NCBI GenBank assembly: GCA_016787415.1
Contig: JAEUUT010000109.1
Location: 92,335-156,334 of the forward strand
Direction of reading: 5' to 3'
From: Saprospiraceae bacterium
GTDB lineage: Bacteria; Bacteroidota; Bacteroidia; Chitinophagales; Saprospiraceae
Length of the DNA stretch: 64,000 nt
Below the pieces are notes generated by a model. That model saw only the letters and a program-made list of their open reading frames with translations. It did no database searches and was not told the origin of the DNA. Position 1 is the stretch's first letter. Each line of letters begins with the position of its first letter. This document shows positions 55,224-63,967 of this stretch, in pieces. The position numbers and the translations under genes are program-made.

Positions 55224-56207
55224 ATGGGCAGGAAAGAAAAGTTTGTTTACAACATTCACACGCTTACCTACGAAAAAGTCGTCGTTCCCATTAAGACGCG
55301 CATTTGGCAAGCCTTCGGTTTTTTCTCCGTCGTTCTTGTAACTTCTTTTGCATTATTGGCGTTGCTGTATTCGCTGTTTCCTTCTCCAAGAGAGAAAGAA
55401 CTCGTACGCGAAATAGAGCAAATGGAATATAAATACGGCCAACTCAATGGCCAGGTCGATATGATGTCGAAAGTGCTGACCAACATCCAACAACGCGACG
55501 CCAATGTTCACCGCGCCGTTTTTGGCATGGATCCTATCGACAACGATATCTGGATGGGTGGTATTGGTGGCCATGAAGCCCACCCCGAACTGGCCGCTTT
55601 TAAATACGGCGCCGATGCAGTAGGTTCCACCCTCGAAAAAATTGACCTCCTCAGCCGTCAGTTGGCGTTGCAAAGCAAATCGCTCGATACCATTCAGCAA
55701 TTGGCCAACAACCAGCAACACATGCTGGCATCTCTTCCAAGTGTAAAACCTGTACGAGAAGACAAACTTCAAAAAAGTATCGGCACACTCTCTGGTTTCG
55801 GATATCGCATTCACCCAGTATACAAAGTGAAAAAATTCCATGCGGGCCTCGACTTTCCAGCCCGCGTAGGAACCGCCATTCAATCTACCGGCGATGGCGT
55901 GGTGGTAGAAGCCGGCTGGCACAATGGCTACGGCAACTGCGTCAAAATCAGCCACGGATACGGCTATGAAACACTCTACGGCCACATGAACAGAATGACC
56001 GTACATGTGGGCGAAAAAGTGAAGAAGGGCCACAAGATTGGTGAAGTGGGCGACACGGGTTTGTCTACTGCTCCGCACCTTCACTACGAAGTGCATTTTA
56101 AAGGAAATCCGATCAACCCGATCAACTTCTGCCTGGACAACCTTACGCCGCAGGAATACCAGAACATGGTAAACAGCGCCAACGTAGCCAACCAGTCGCT
56201 CGATTAA
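55224..56207 (+). CDS. M23 family metallopeptidase, membrane-anchored
   Basis: This 327-residue protein has one N-terminal membrane helix (about 33-52) followed by a coiled-coil region (about 55-185) and a C-terminal M23 (LytM) domain. Zinc ligands are visible as His and Asp in FHAGLDFPA and the His pair in APHLHYE. The domain has the expected Gly-rich core (GYGNCVKISHGYGYETLYGH). Such proteins cleave peptidoglycan cross-links or activate amidases. The gene has a consensus promoter, a 190-nt leader and a downstream terminator, so it is likely a single-gene unit with strong expression. Confidence 0.92.
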   Translation: MGRKEKFVYNIHTLTYEKVVVPIKTRIWQAFGFFSVVLVTSFALLALLYSLFPSPREKELVREIEQMEYKYGQLNGQVDMMSKVLTNIQQRDANVHRAVFGMDPIDNDIWMGGIGGHEAHPELAAFKYGADAVGSTLEKIDLLSRQLALQSKSLDTIQQLANNQQHMLASLPSVKPVREDKLQKSIGTLSGFGYRIHPVYKVKKFHAGLDFPARVGTAIQSTGDGVVVEAGWHNGYGNCVKISHGYGYETLYGHMNRMTVHVGEKVKKGHKIGEVGDTGLSTAPHLHYEVHFKGNPINPINFCLDNLTPQEYQNMVNSANVANQSLD

Positions 56208-56292
56208 TTACTGAATAATTCTACTGACAATACTACACACAAAACGGGCTATAAGCCTTTCGTTTTCTCCGGAAGCGATAAACAGCAGGAAA

Positions 56293-56320
56293 GAGGGCGC
56301 CATTCAGGCGTCCTCTTTTT
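56293..56320 (+). terminator. Intrinsic terminator after the M23 gene
   Basis: GAGGGCGCC and GGCGTCCTC form nine pairs with a 5-nt loop (one G-T pair), followed by TTTTT. Confidence 0.85.
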
Positions 56321-56359
56321 ATTTGTACCGCATACACCTCCGCACCGGTAAAATACCCG

Positions 56360-56367
56360 TACCTTTG
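56360..56367 (+). promoter_or_regulatory. Candidate -7 element of slyD promoter
   Basis: TACCTTTG matches TAnnTTTG exactly, 25 bp before the start codon. No clear -33 element. Confidence 0.45.
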
Positions 56368-56392
56368 CGGCGAATTTTAAAACATATTCGAA

Positions 56393-56899
56393 ATGGTTAT
56401 CGAACCCAAGAAAGTGGTTTCTGTACACTATACTCTTACAGAAGGTACTGCCGACGGACAGTTGGTAGAGTCTACCAACGGCGGTCAGCCTCTTGTCTTT
56501 ATCTTTGGTATCGGCAGTATGATTCCCGATTTTGAAAAGAACCTGAACGGCATGAAAGCCGGCGACCAATTCTCTTTTGGCATCCCTGCTGCCCAGGCAT
56601 ACGGCGAATACGATGATACAGCACTTGTTGAAGTGCCCAAAAATATGTTCGAAATGGACGGGAAAATTCCAGATGGGCTACTGGAAATTGGAAACATGCT
56701 TCCACTCACCGACCAGCAAGGCAATCACTTCCAGGGCATGGTAGCCTGGGTGGGCCTCGACAAAGTTAAAATTGATTTCAACCACCCCATGGCCGGTGTC
56801 GACCTGTTTTTCACAGGCCACGTGGAAAGCGTCCGCGATGCTGATCCAACGGAACTGGAACACGGCCATGTACACGGGGAAGGTGGACATCATCATTGA
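56393..56899 (+). CDS. slyD: FKBP-type peptidyl-prolyl isomerase, SlyD-like
   Basis: This 168-residue protein has an FKBP domain interrupted by the IF (insert-in-flap) chaperone domain, as in SlyD. Visible parts are the strand KKVVSVHYTLTE, the segment PLVFIFGIGSMIPDFEKNL, the AYGEYDDTALVEVP linker into the insert, and a return strand MAGVDLFFTGHVESV. The C-terminus is His-rich (ELEHGHVHGEGGHHH), typical for metal-binding SlyD. It is probably a cytosolic folding helper that also binds nickel or zinc. The stop codon overlaps the left end of palindrome l. Confidence 0.92.
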   Translation: MVIEPKKVVSVHYTLTEGTADGQLVESTNGGQPLVFIFGIGSMIPDFEKNLNGMKAGDQFSFGIPAAQAYGEYDDTALVEVPKNMFEMDGKIPDGLLEIGNMLPLTDQQGNHFQGMVAWVGLDKVKIDFNHPMAGVDLFFTGHVESVRDADPTELEHGHVHGEGGHHH

Positions 56900-57035
56900 A
56901 GTCGTAAGTCCTGAGTCGTAAGTCCTGAGTCCGTAGAGTACACGTTGATACCCTTGGTGTTCATTCTCACAATAACCAAGGGTATCAACGTGTACTCTAC
57001 GGACTCAGGACTTACGACTCAGGACTCAGGACTTC
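56898..57035. repeat. Long palindrome 'l': AGTCCTG/AGTCGTA arms, CCGTAGAGT core
   Basis: Arms at 56898-56958 and 56975-57035 pair over 61 bp with two mismatches around a 16-nt loop. The core is CCGTAGAGTACACGTTGATA. It fills exactly the space between the two convergent stop codons: it begins inside the TGA of slyD and ends 1 nt before the stop codon of the susD-like gene. Confidence 0.98.
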
Positions 57036-58547
57036 CTAATAATTCGGATTCTGCGTAATCAACTGCCCTGTCAAATCAATTTCACTTTGCGGAATGGGCA
57101 GCAGTTCATTCTTTCCTGCTACAAAACTGGTTTTGCCTACTGCCTGCATCACCGATGCAGCACGGCCCCAGCGGAGCAAATCAAACCAGCGGTGTTGCTC
57201 CATAGCCAGTTCGACGCGGCGTTCGCGATAGATGCGTTCGCGCAATTGCGCCTGATCAGTAATCGTTACATTGGGTAGCAAACCCGGCAGCGGCACCGGG
57301 CTGGAATCACGGGCGCGTTTGCGCACCTGATTGAGGTAAGTCAGCGCTTCGGCCTGTTTGTTATTCTCATTGAGCGCTTCGGCAGCCAACAACAGGATAT
57401 CGGCATAACGCAAGATGCGGATATTGCCCGGCCCATTGTCTTGCAAGCCCGAGTGAGAAGGAACCCATGCTTTTTTATTGTAACGGGCATAAAGAATCTG
57501 CGGATTGTCCTGCACAACGGTTCCATCGGGCAAAACATCTCCTTCATTGATAATAGTGGCTTTACGACGTGGGTCGAGCGTATTTTCATATGCTGCTACC
57601 AGGTTGTCGGAAGGGCGATTGAAGCCCCAACCCAGATTCGGGGTACCACGTACGCCTTGCACCATATTATAAGGTGATGCGCCAGGCCCAGCTACGGCAG
57701 CCGGGTAAGCAGCCGCCTGAATTTCAAACATCGACTCCTGCCCGTTTTCATACGCCTGCGTGAAAATATTGGCATAATTGGGCACCAGGCTGTACTGGTT
57801 GGATTGAATAATTTCCATGCAATAGCGCTCGGCATTTGCATAGTCTTTTTTCAGCATGTACAGTTTGGCTAAAAGCCCTTTGGCTGCGCCTTTGGTAGCC
57901 CGGCCCAGGTCTTTGGATGCATATTCGTTTTTTTCCGGCAATGCAGCAATGGCAGCCAGCAAGTCGGCTTCTATCTGCGCGTACACCGCATCCACCGGCT
58001 GTCTTTCCTGTGCATAATATTCGTCCTCATTCAAAGGTTCTGTGATAAGTGGGAGTGCACCAAACCACTGCACAAGCAGCAGGTAACTGTGCGCGCGCAA
58101 AAAGCGGCTCTCTCCTATCAAACGATCGCGCAGTTGCGCATCCATATCCACGTTCGGGATATTCTCAATGGCGAGGTTGGCGCGTGCAATCGCACGATAA
58201 TGCCCTCTCCAGATGGCGCTGAAGAAACTGTTGGACGGGCCTGCGACAAAATCGTCGATTTCCTGAATAGCAGGCTGGTCATTGGGCACAGAGCCTTTAT
58301 CGGAATCATCGCTGATAATGTCCGAGCAGGCAAGCAAAGCCAGGGCTGCGCAGTCAAAAGATCGATACTGGTTATACACGGCGTTGGTGGCCTGTACTGC
58401 CTGTTCTTCATTTTGAAAAAACGTATCGAAAGTAAGTTGCCCCAGTGGCTTTCGATCCAGAAACTCCTTTTTGCAGCCATTTGCAAAAACCAGTACAAGC
58501 AGCACCGGAAGGAATATTTTTTTATGTGCTAAAAAATTCGTTTTCAT
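57036..58547 (-). CDS. RagB/SusD family glycan-binding lipoprotein
   Basis: This 503-residue surface lipoprotein has a signal peptide with a lipobox FANGC. The SusD fold shows the N-terminal TFFQNEEQAVQATNAVYNQY, TPR-like helices, LLAKLYMLKKDYANAERYC, and the C-terminal family motif RERRVELAMEQHRWFDLLRWG. It works with the adjacent SusC-like barrel, capping the channel and binding the oligosaccharide. The ligand is unknown. Genes run susC, susD on the minus strand with 45 bp between them, the usual order. Confidence 0.95.
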   Translation of the reverse strand: MKTNFLAHKKIFLPVLLVLVFANGCKKEFLDRKPLGQLTFDTFFQNEEQAVQATNAVYNQYRSFDCAALALLACSDIISDDSDKGSVPNDQPAIQEIDDFVAGPSNSFFSAIWRGHYRAIARANLAIENIPNVDMDAQLRDRLIGESRFLRAHSYLLLVQWFGALPLITEPLNEDEYYAQERQPVDAVYAQIEADLLAAIAALPEKNEYASKDLGRATKGAAKGLLAKLYMLKKDYANAERYCMEIIQSNQYSLVPNYANIFTQAYENGQESMFEIQAAAYPAAVAGPGASPYNMVQGVRGTPNLGWGFNRPSDNLVAAYENTLDPRRKATIINEGDVLPDGTVVQDNPQILYARYNKKAWVPSHSGLQDNGPGNIRILRYADILLLAAEALNENNKQAEALTYLNQVRKRARDSSPVPLPGLLPNVTITDQAQLRERIYRERRVELAMEQHRWFDLLRWGRAASVMQAVGKTSFVAGKNELLPIPQSEIDLTGQLITQNPNY

Positions 58548-58592
58548 GTGAAAATGAATGTTTTAATGAAGTAGATGTTGAAAACAAGAGGG

Positions 58593-61500
58593 TCAGAAAC
58601 TTACGTCGAGACCGAAGAGAATGGTTTTGGCAAGCGGGTAGGAACCATTATCGATACCTACTTTATATACGTTTTCGCCTGCAAATTCAGGTGAATATCC
58701 GCTATAGGCCTGTTTGGTCCACAGGTTGGTACCACTCGCATAGAAACGGGCACGCGACACGCCGATGCTGCCTGTCCAATCGCGCGGGAGGGTGTAGCCC
58801 AATACCAGGGTGCGCAGGCGCAGGAAAGAACCGTCTTTTACCCAGTAGTCGGACATGCGGTAATTGTGCCCGCCATCAGTGATACGCGGTTTGTCGTTAC
58901 TGGTGCCCTCCCCTGTCCAGCGGCCATCGTAGAAGAATTTTTCCCAGTTGTAAGTGCCATAGCGGGCCATGGCTTTTGCATTGAGCACTTTATTGCCGCT
59001 TACTCCGAAGAAATCGGCTGCAAAATCGAACCCAAAGGCTTCAATACCAAACGAGAATCCATAGTTGATCTTTGGAATTGGGCTGCCAAGAGAAATGCGG
59101 TCGTCGGCAGTAATTTTTCCATCGGGTATGCCGGTGAGTCTACCCAGCGAATCGCGGCCATTGAGGTCGGCATATCTGAAATCGCCTACCTGCTCGCCGC
59201 CCAGTTTGGGCAGGCTGCCGAGTTCTTCAGCATTTTGAAATACGCCAGCCACCTGATAGCCGTAGAAGGTGCCAATGTCCTGGCCGACAACCGTACGGGT
59301 AGCAAAGTCACCTTGTGGCGTGCTTCCCTCAAAAATTTCTTCCCGGCCTCGGCTCAAAGCCAGCACTTCGTTGTCGACAGTAGAAAGGATACCCGTGATA
59401 TTATACGTCACTTTGCCGCGTGTTTCGCGCCAGCCGAGGGAAAAGTCAAATCCAGTATTGCGCACTTTGGCAGAGTTTACTACCGGGTTGCCATCCGACC
59501 CTACATAATCCGGGATAGGCAGTTCGGCCAGAATGTCGGAAGTAATACGGTTGTACCAGTCGATTTCGGCGGTGAGGCGGCCTTTCAATACGCCAATTTC
59601 CAATCCAATATCCGTTTGTTGGGCATTTTCCCAGCGCACATCCGGGTTGGAGAGGCGGGTGAGCGTTGCGCCCTGATTGAGGGACTCATCAGAACCGAAA
59701 ATACCATACAAACCGCCCTGGATAGCGCCGAGTGAAGCATACAACTGTGTCTTATCATTGCCTACCACACCCCAGGAAGCGCGTAATTTCAGTCGATCAA
59801 TGAAGCGCTGGTGACTCAAAAACGCTTCTTCGCCGATGTTCCAGCCCAATGCAAAAGATGGGAAATAACCGTACCGATTTTTTTCCGAGAAACGGGAAGA
59901 ACCATCGACGCGCATGGAAGCCGTCAACATATACCGATCCATCAAGGTATAATTGGCGCGTGCCAGGTAACTGATCATGGCCCACTGGCTGGCCTCGCCA
60001 GAGTTCATTTGAGTAGTATCGTTGCCATAATTGAGATACAGGAGTTCATCCTGTCCTGAGCCGAATTGCGCCCGACTGGCGTTCAGTGCCTCATCGCCAA
60101 ACTCTTGCGAGGTATAACCTGCCAGCACATTCAAGCGGTGGTTTTCCCATTCCTGGCTGTAAGTCAGGGTATTTTCCCACAGCCAGGTGCGACGCTGTAC
60201 AGCGCCTATATTCAGGCGGTCTTCGGCATTGCGTTGAGAAATGGATACTTCGAATTGGGGTTCGTAGTATTTTGAACTTACATACGCCTGGTCGATACCT
60301 AAATTGCTACGGAAAGTAAAGTGTTTAAACAGGGTAATATCCGTGTAAACAGTGCCCACTACCCGATTGGTTTTGGAATAATTGCGGTCTTTATAATACA
60401 AATCGGCCGCCGGGTTGCCGATAGCCGTGCCAAAAAACGTTGGGTCGGAAAAAGCGCCGGTAGAATCACGTTCGGCAAAAATAGGCGGCATGCGCAAAGC
60501 GGATGCAATTACCCCGGGCGGGTTCTGGCTGTTGACGTGCGTAAAATTGAGGTTGTGACCCAGTTTGATAAAAGGGTTCACTTTGTATTCATTATTGACC
60601 CGGAACGAAAAACGGTCGAACTGAGACGTTTCCAGAATACCCGTCTGGTCGAAGTAGTTGGCCGATACATTGTACAGGAATTTATCGTTGCCTCCACTCG
60701 CACTCAGTTGGACGTTGGCAATGGGAGCATCCCGGTAAATTACATCCTGCCAGTCGGTACCGACGCCCAGTGCCGACGGGTTGGTAAATACGTCGGGCAA
60801 TGGCAGTTCGTTGTACAGTTGTGCATACTCGGCAGCATTGGACATGGGAATTTTTTTGGCAAGCGCCTGTGTGCCGTAGTAGGTGCTTAACTGGATAATG
60901 CCCTTTTCCCCGGATTTACCTCTTTTGGTGGTAATGATGATAACACCGTTGGCGCCCCGATTGCCGTAAATAGCCGTTGCAGAAGCGTCTTTCAGTACTT
61001 CCACAGACTCTACATCCTGCGGGTTCACAAAAGAAATATCGTCGAGCAACATACCATCTACTACAAATAAAGGGTTGGCATTATTCAGGGTACCAGTGCC
61101 GCGTACGCGTATCACTGCACCAGCACCCGGTTGGCCGCTGGCCGGCGTGACGTACACCCCGGCAACTTTACCTTGCAGGGCCTGCTCAACAGAAGAAGTG
61201 GGAATGCGCTCTAATTCTTTCGACTTGACGGTACCTACAGCGCCGGTGAGGTCGCTTTTTCTCTGGATACCGTAGCCTACGACCACCAGTTCCTGCAAGG
61301 TGGTGTAGTCTTCACCCATCGTCAGGTTAACAACAGGGCGACCGCCAACAGGCATTTCGCGGGTAGCATAACCCGTATAGGAAAATACAAGTACTGCCTC
61401 CGGGTTGCTAACAGAAATGGTATAGTTGCCTTCATAATCGGTTACAGCGCCTGCAGCGCCGCCTTTTTCGCGGATCGTAACACCGATCAAAGGAGATTTG

Positions 61501-61613
61501 TCAAGGGTATCAGACACTGTACCCTTCACAGTCATCTGGGCTCCTGCCCATTCTGCCAGTAGCAGCACCGGCAGGAGAAGCCATAGTCTTTTGTGTACAA
61601 GCAATTTTTTCAT
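58593..61613 (-). CDS. SusC/RagA family TonB-linked outer membrane protein
   Basis: This 1006-residue outer-membrane transporter has a signal peptide (ending EWAGAQ) followed by a carboxypeptidase-D regulatory-like domain (TVKGTVSDTLDKSPLIGVTI). Next come a TonB-box region (ELVVVGYGIQRKSDLTGAV) and a plug with the RGANGVIIITTKRG motif. The 22-strand barrel fills the rest and ends in aromatic residues (LFGLDVSF). It imports oligosaccharides using TonB energy together with SusD. The presence of a GH3 gene directly upstream on the same strand suggests a beta-glucoside-type glycan. Confidence 0.96.
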   Translation of the reverse strand: MKKLLVHKRLWLLLPVLLLAEWAGAQMTVKGTVSDTLDKSPLIGVTIREKGGAAGAVTDYEGNYTISVSNPEAVLVFSYTGYATREMPVGGRPVVNLTMGEDYTTLQELVVVGYGIQRKSDLTGAVGTVKSKELERIPTSSVEQALQGKVAGVYVTPASGQPGAGAVIRVRGTGTLNNANPLFVVDGMLLDDISFVNPQDVESVEVLKDASATAIYGNRGANGVIIITTKRGKSGEKGIIQLSTYYGTQALAKKIPMSNAAEYAQLYNELPLPDVFTNPSALGVGTDWQDVIYRDAPIANVQLSASGGNDKFLYNVSANYFDQTGILETSQFDRFSFRVNNEYKVNPFIKLGHNLNFTHVNSQNPPGVIASALRMPPIFAERDSTGAFSDPTFFGTAIGNPAADLYYKDRNYSKTNRVVGTVYTDITLFKHFTFRSNLGIDQAYVSSKYYEPQFEVSISQRNAEDRLNIGAVQRRTWLWENTLTYSQEWENHRLNVLAGYTSQEFGDEALNASRAQFGSGQDELLYLNYGNDTTQMNSGEASQWAMISYLARANYTLMDRYMLTASMRVDGSSRFSEKNRYGYFPSFALGWNIGEEAFLSHQRFIDRLKLRASWGVVGNDKTQLYASLGAIQGGLYGIFGSDESLNQGATLTRLSNPDVRWENAQQTDIGLEIGVLKGRLTAEIDWYNRITSDILAELPIPDYVGSDGNPVVNSAKVRNTGFDFSLGWRETRGKVTYNITGILSTVDNEVLALSRGREEIFEGSTPQGDFATRTVVGQDIGTFYGYQVAGVFQNAEELGSLPKLGGEQVGDFRYADLNGRDSLGRLTGIPDGKITADDRISLGSPIPKINYGFSFGIEAFGFDFAADFFGVSGNKVLNAKAMARYGTYNWEKFFYDGRWTGEGTSNDKPRITDGGHNYRMSDYWVKDGSFLRLRTLVLGYTLPRDWTGSIGVSRARFYASGTNLWTKQAYSGYSPEFAGENVYKVGIDNGSYPLAKTILFGLDVSF

Positions 61614-61684
61614 GGTAACTTACTTTGAATGGTTTTGTATTGCCAGGAGAAAGATTAAATCGTGATTCATGACGAAAGCGGCGT

Positions 61685-63916
61685 TTATTTTTCCAGCCGC
61701 ACCCGCACTGTTTTTACATCCTGCGAACTGCCGCCTACCATGATGTCGTATTCTCCCGGTTCGGTTCCGAATGTCATATTGCGGCGATAAAAACCCAGGT
61801 CTTCCGCTTTCAGCGTAAACGTGAGTGTTTTGGATTCACCGGGTTGTAGCATGATTTTCTGGAAACCTTTCAGTTCGCGAACCGGACGGGTAACGGAGCC
61901 TACCAAATCGCGCACATACAATTGTGCTACCTCTTCGCCAGCCATTTTTCCGGTATTGGTAACGGTTACCTGTACGGTAACAGGAGATTTGGGGTAGCGT
62001 TTGGAAGCATCATTTGCAGCAAATGACACGGTGGCGGTAGGCTGGCTATAGGAAAACGTGGTGTAACTCAGTCCAAACCCGAACGGATACAGCGGCGCAT
62101 TAACCTCGTCGATATAGCGGCTTGTCCACTTGGAATCAGGGTTATATGGCCTGCCAGTGCTTCTTTCATTGTAAAAAACAGGCACCTGACCAACCGAACG
62201 CGGGAAGGACATCGGTAGTCTTCCCGCCGGGTTGTATGCCCCCGACAACACATCGGCAATGGCATTTCCAGTTTCGGTACCCAGCCACCAGGTTTCGAGA
62301 ATGGCCGTTGCGTTTTGTGCAATTTGCGGAATGGCCAGCGGGCGGCCGTTCATGAGAACCACCACGACTGGCTTGCCTGTTTTGCAGAGTTCCAGTACCA
62401 GTTCTTCCTGCACGCCCGGCAGGGTGATGTCGGTTCTGGAGGCGGCTTCTCCGCTCATCATGGCCTTTTCACCTACTGCAACTACCACTACATCGGCATT
62501 GCGGGCTGCAGCCAGCGCAGCATCGAAGCCCGATTTGTCGGAGCCTTCTATGTCGCAGCCTTTTACATGGGTCAAGCTCCAGCCCTGGAGTCCGGCGGCT
62601 ACCGTCACGCAGTCGTCGGCATTGCCAGCGCCGTTCCAGTTGCCGATGAGTTCGCTTTTGTTGTCGGCCAGCGGGCCAATGAGGGCTATTTTCTGGTTGC
62701 GCTGCAAAGGCAGCACGTTTTTATCGTTTTTCAGCAGCACGATGGATTTGCGCGACACTTCGCGGGCTGCCTTGCGGTGATCGGCGCTGAGCAGTGTTGC
62801 ATTCTGGCGTTCTTCATTGCAGAAACGATAGGGATCGTCGAACAAGCCAAGTTCGAATTTCAGGCGCAGCACCCGGCGGGCGGCCTCATCGATCTGTTTT
62901 TGCAGCACCTTGCCTTGTTTCACCGACTGTTTGAGGAATCGCTGGTAAATAGAGCCTTGCATATCCATATCTACTCCTGCATTCAGGGAAAGTTCGCCGG
63001 CCTCTTTTTCATCGGCTATCACGCCGTGGTTCACCATTTCATTCATACTGGTGTAGTCGGTTACCACAAAACCCTTGAAGCCCCATTCATTCCTCAAAAT
63101 AGTGGTAAGCAGGTATTTATTACCTGTAGCCGGTACGCCGTCATAATCGTTGAAAGAGGTCATAACGGTGGCTGCGCCTGCCTGTACGGCTGCTTTGTAA
63201 GGCGGGAGGTAGTATTCGCGGAAAAAGCGTTCGCTCATGTCTACCGTATTGTAATCGCGGCCGGCGGTAGAAGCGCCATAAGCAGCATAGTGTTTGACGC
63301 AAGCCAGTACTGCATCGGTATTGCCAAGTTTTTTACCTTGAAAACCGTGCACGCGCGCTTCGGCGATGCGGCATCCCAGCCAGGTGTCTTCCCCGGCGCC
63401 CTCCATGACACGGCCCCAGCGCGGGTCGCGGGTAACGTCGACCATCGGTGCAAATGTCCAGTTCAGACCTGCGGAAGCAGCTTCTGCTGCGGCAATATGC
63501 GCCGACAGTTCGATGGCCTCCAGGTCCCAACAGGCGGCTTCTCCCAGCGGTATAGGAAAAATGGTTTTGTAGCCGTGTATGACATCGAATCCGAATAACA
63601 AGGGAATTTTCAGGCGTGTTTCTTCGACAGCCACGCGTTGCAGTTCGCGTACGAAGCCTACCGTGTGGCTGTTGAACAGGTTGCCACAGGCGCCGCTACG
63701 GATGTCATTTTTGTAACCTTCGCGGATGGTAGGCCCTGTGCTGCCCCAGTCGGTGGTGTACAGTGTGAGTTGGCCTATTTTTTCATCGAGGGTCATTTTT
63801 GCCAGCAAGGCATTTACTTTAGCATCTATGCCTGCCGAAGGTTTGTAGGGTTGGGCGTTCAGCGATCCAAGAAGGAGCAACTGTGCCAGCAGAAACAGGT
63901 ATGTCAATTTTTTCAT
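61685..63916 (-). CDS. bglX: GH3 family beta-glucosidase (BglX-like), secreted
   Basis: This 743-residue enzyme has a signal peptide ending LGSLNAQ. The GH3 TIM-barrel domain contains KHYAAYG and the nucleophile Asp287 in FVVTDYTSMNEM. A (alpha/beta)6 sandwich follows, and a fibronectin-III-like C-terminal domain (PGESKTLTFTLKAEDLGFY). The length and three-domain layout match periplasmic BglX. It removes terminal beta-linked glucose (or similar sugars) from oligosaccharides. As the first gene of the three in transcription order (GH3, susC, susD) it probably shares their operon. A terminal piece of another gene lies upstream. Confidence 0.93.
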   Translation of the reverse strand: MKKLTYLFLLAQLLLLGSLNAQPYKPSAGIDAKVNALLAKMTLDEKIGQLTLYTTDWGSTGPTIREGYKNDIRSGACGNLFNSHTVGFVRELQRVAVEETRLKIPLLFGFDVIHGYKTIFPIPLGEAACWDLEAIELSAHIAAAEAASAGLNWTFAPMVDVTRDPRWGRVMEGAGEDTWLGCRIAEARVHGFQGKKLGNTDAVLACVKHYAAYGASTAGRDYNTVDMSERFFREYYLPPYKAAVQAGAATVMTSFNDYDGVPATGNKYLLTTILRNEWGFKGFVVTDYTSMNEMVNHGVIADEKEAGELSLNAGVDMDMQGSIYQRFLKQSVKQGKVLQKQIDEAARRVLRLKFELGLFDDPYRFCNEERQNATLLSADHRKAAREVSRKSIVLLKNDKNVLPLQRNQKIALIGPLADNKSELIGNWNGAGNADDCVTVAAGLQGWSLTHVKGCDIEGSDKSGFDAALAAARNADVVVVAVGEKAMMSGEAASRTDITLPGVQEELVLELCKTGKPVVVVLMNGRPLAIPQIAQNATAILETWWLGTETGNAIADVLSGAYNPAGRLPMSFPRSVGQVPVFYNERSTGRPYNPDSKWTSRYIDEVNAPLYPFGFGLSYTTFSYSQPTATVSFAANDASKRYPKSPVTVQVTVTNTGKMAGEEVAQLYVRDLVGSVTRPVRELKGFQKIMLQPGESKTLTFTLKAEDLGFYRRNMTFGTEPGEYDIMVGGSSQDVKTVRVRLEK

Positions 63917-63967
63917 GGTCGATATATTGAAATTGGGGGCTGCCGCAAATGTGTCAGCCTCAAATGT

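Noticed and set aside
40839..57035. The heptamer palindromes as CRISPR repeats
   Set aside because: Repeats are 7 bp, arranged head to tail with no unique spacers, and occur as inverted pairs; no cas genes are in the window.
13212..57035. The palindromes as ordinary rho-independent terminators
   Set aside because: Stems of 38-61 bp are far longer than normal, loops are large, and most lack a T tract. A terminator-like effect is possible, but they are not typical ones; compare the normal terminator at 49838-49867.
13212..57035. Retron or diversity-generating element as source of the palindromes
   Set aside because: No reverse transcriptase, variable-region/template pair or retron-type msr/msd layout is present in the window.
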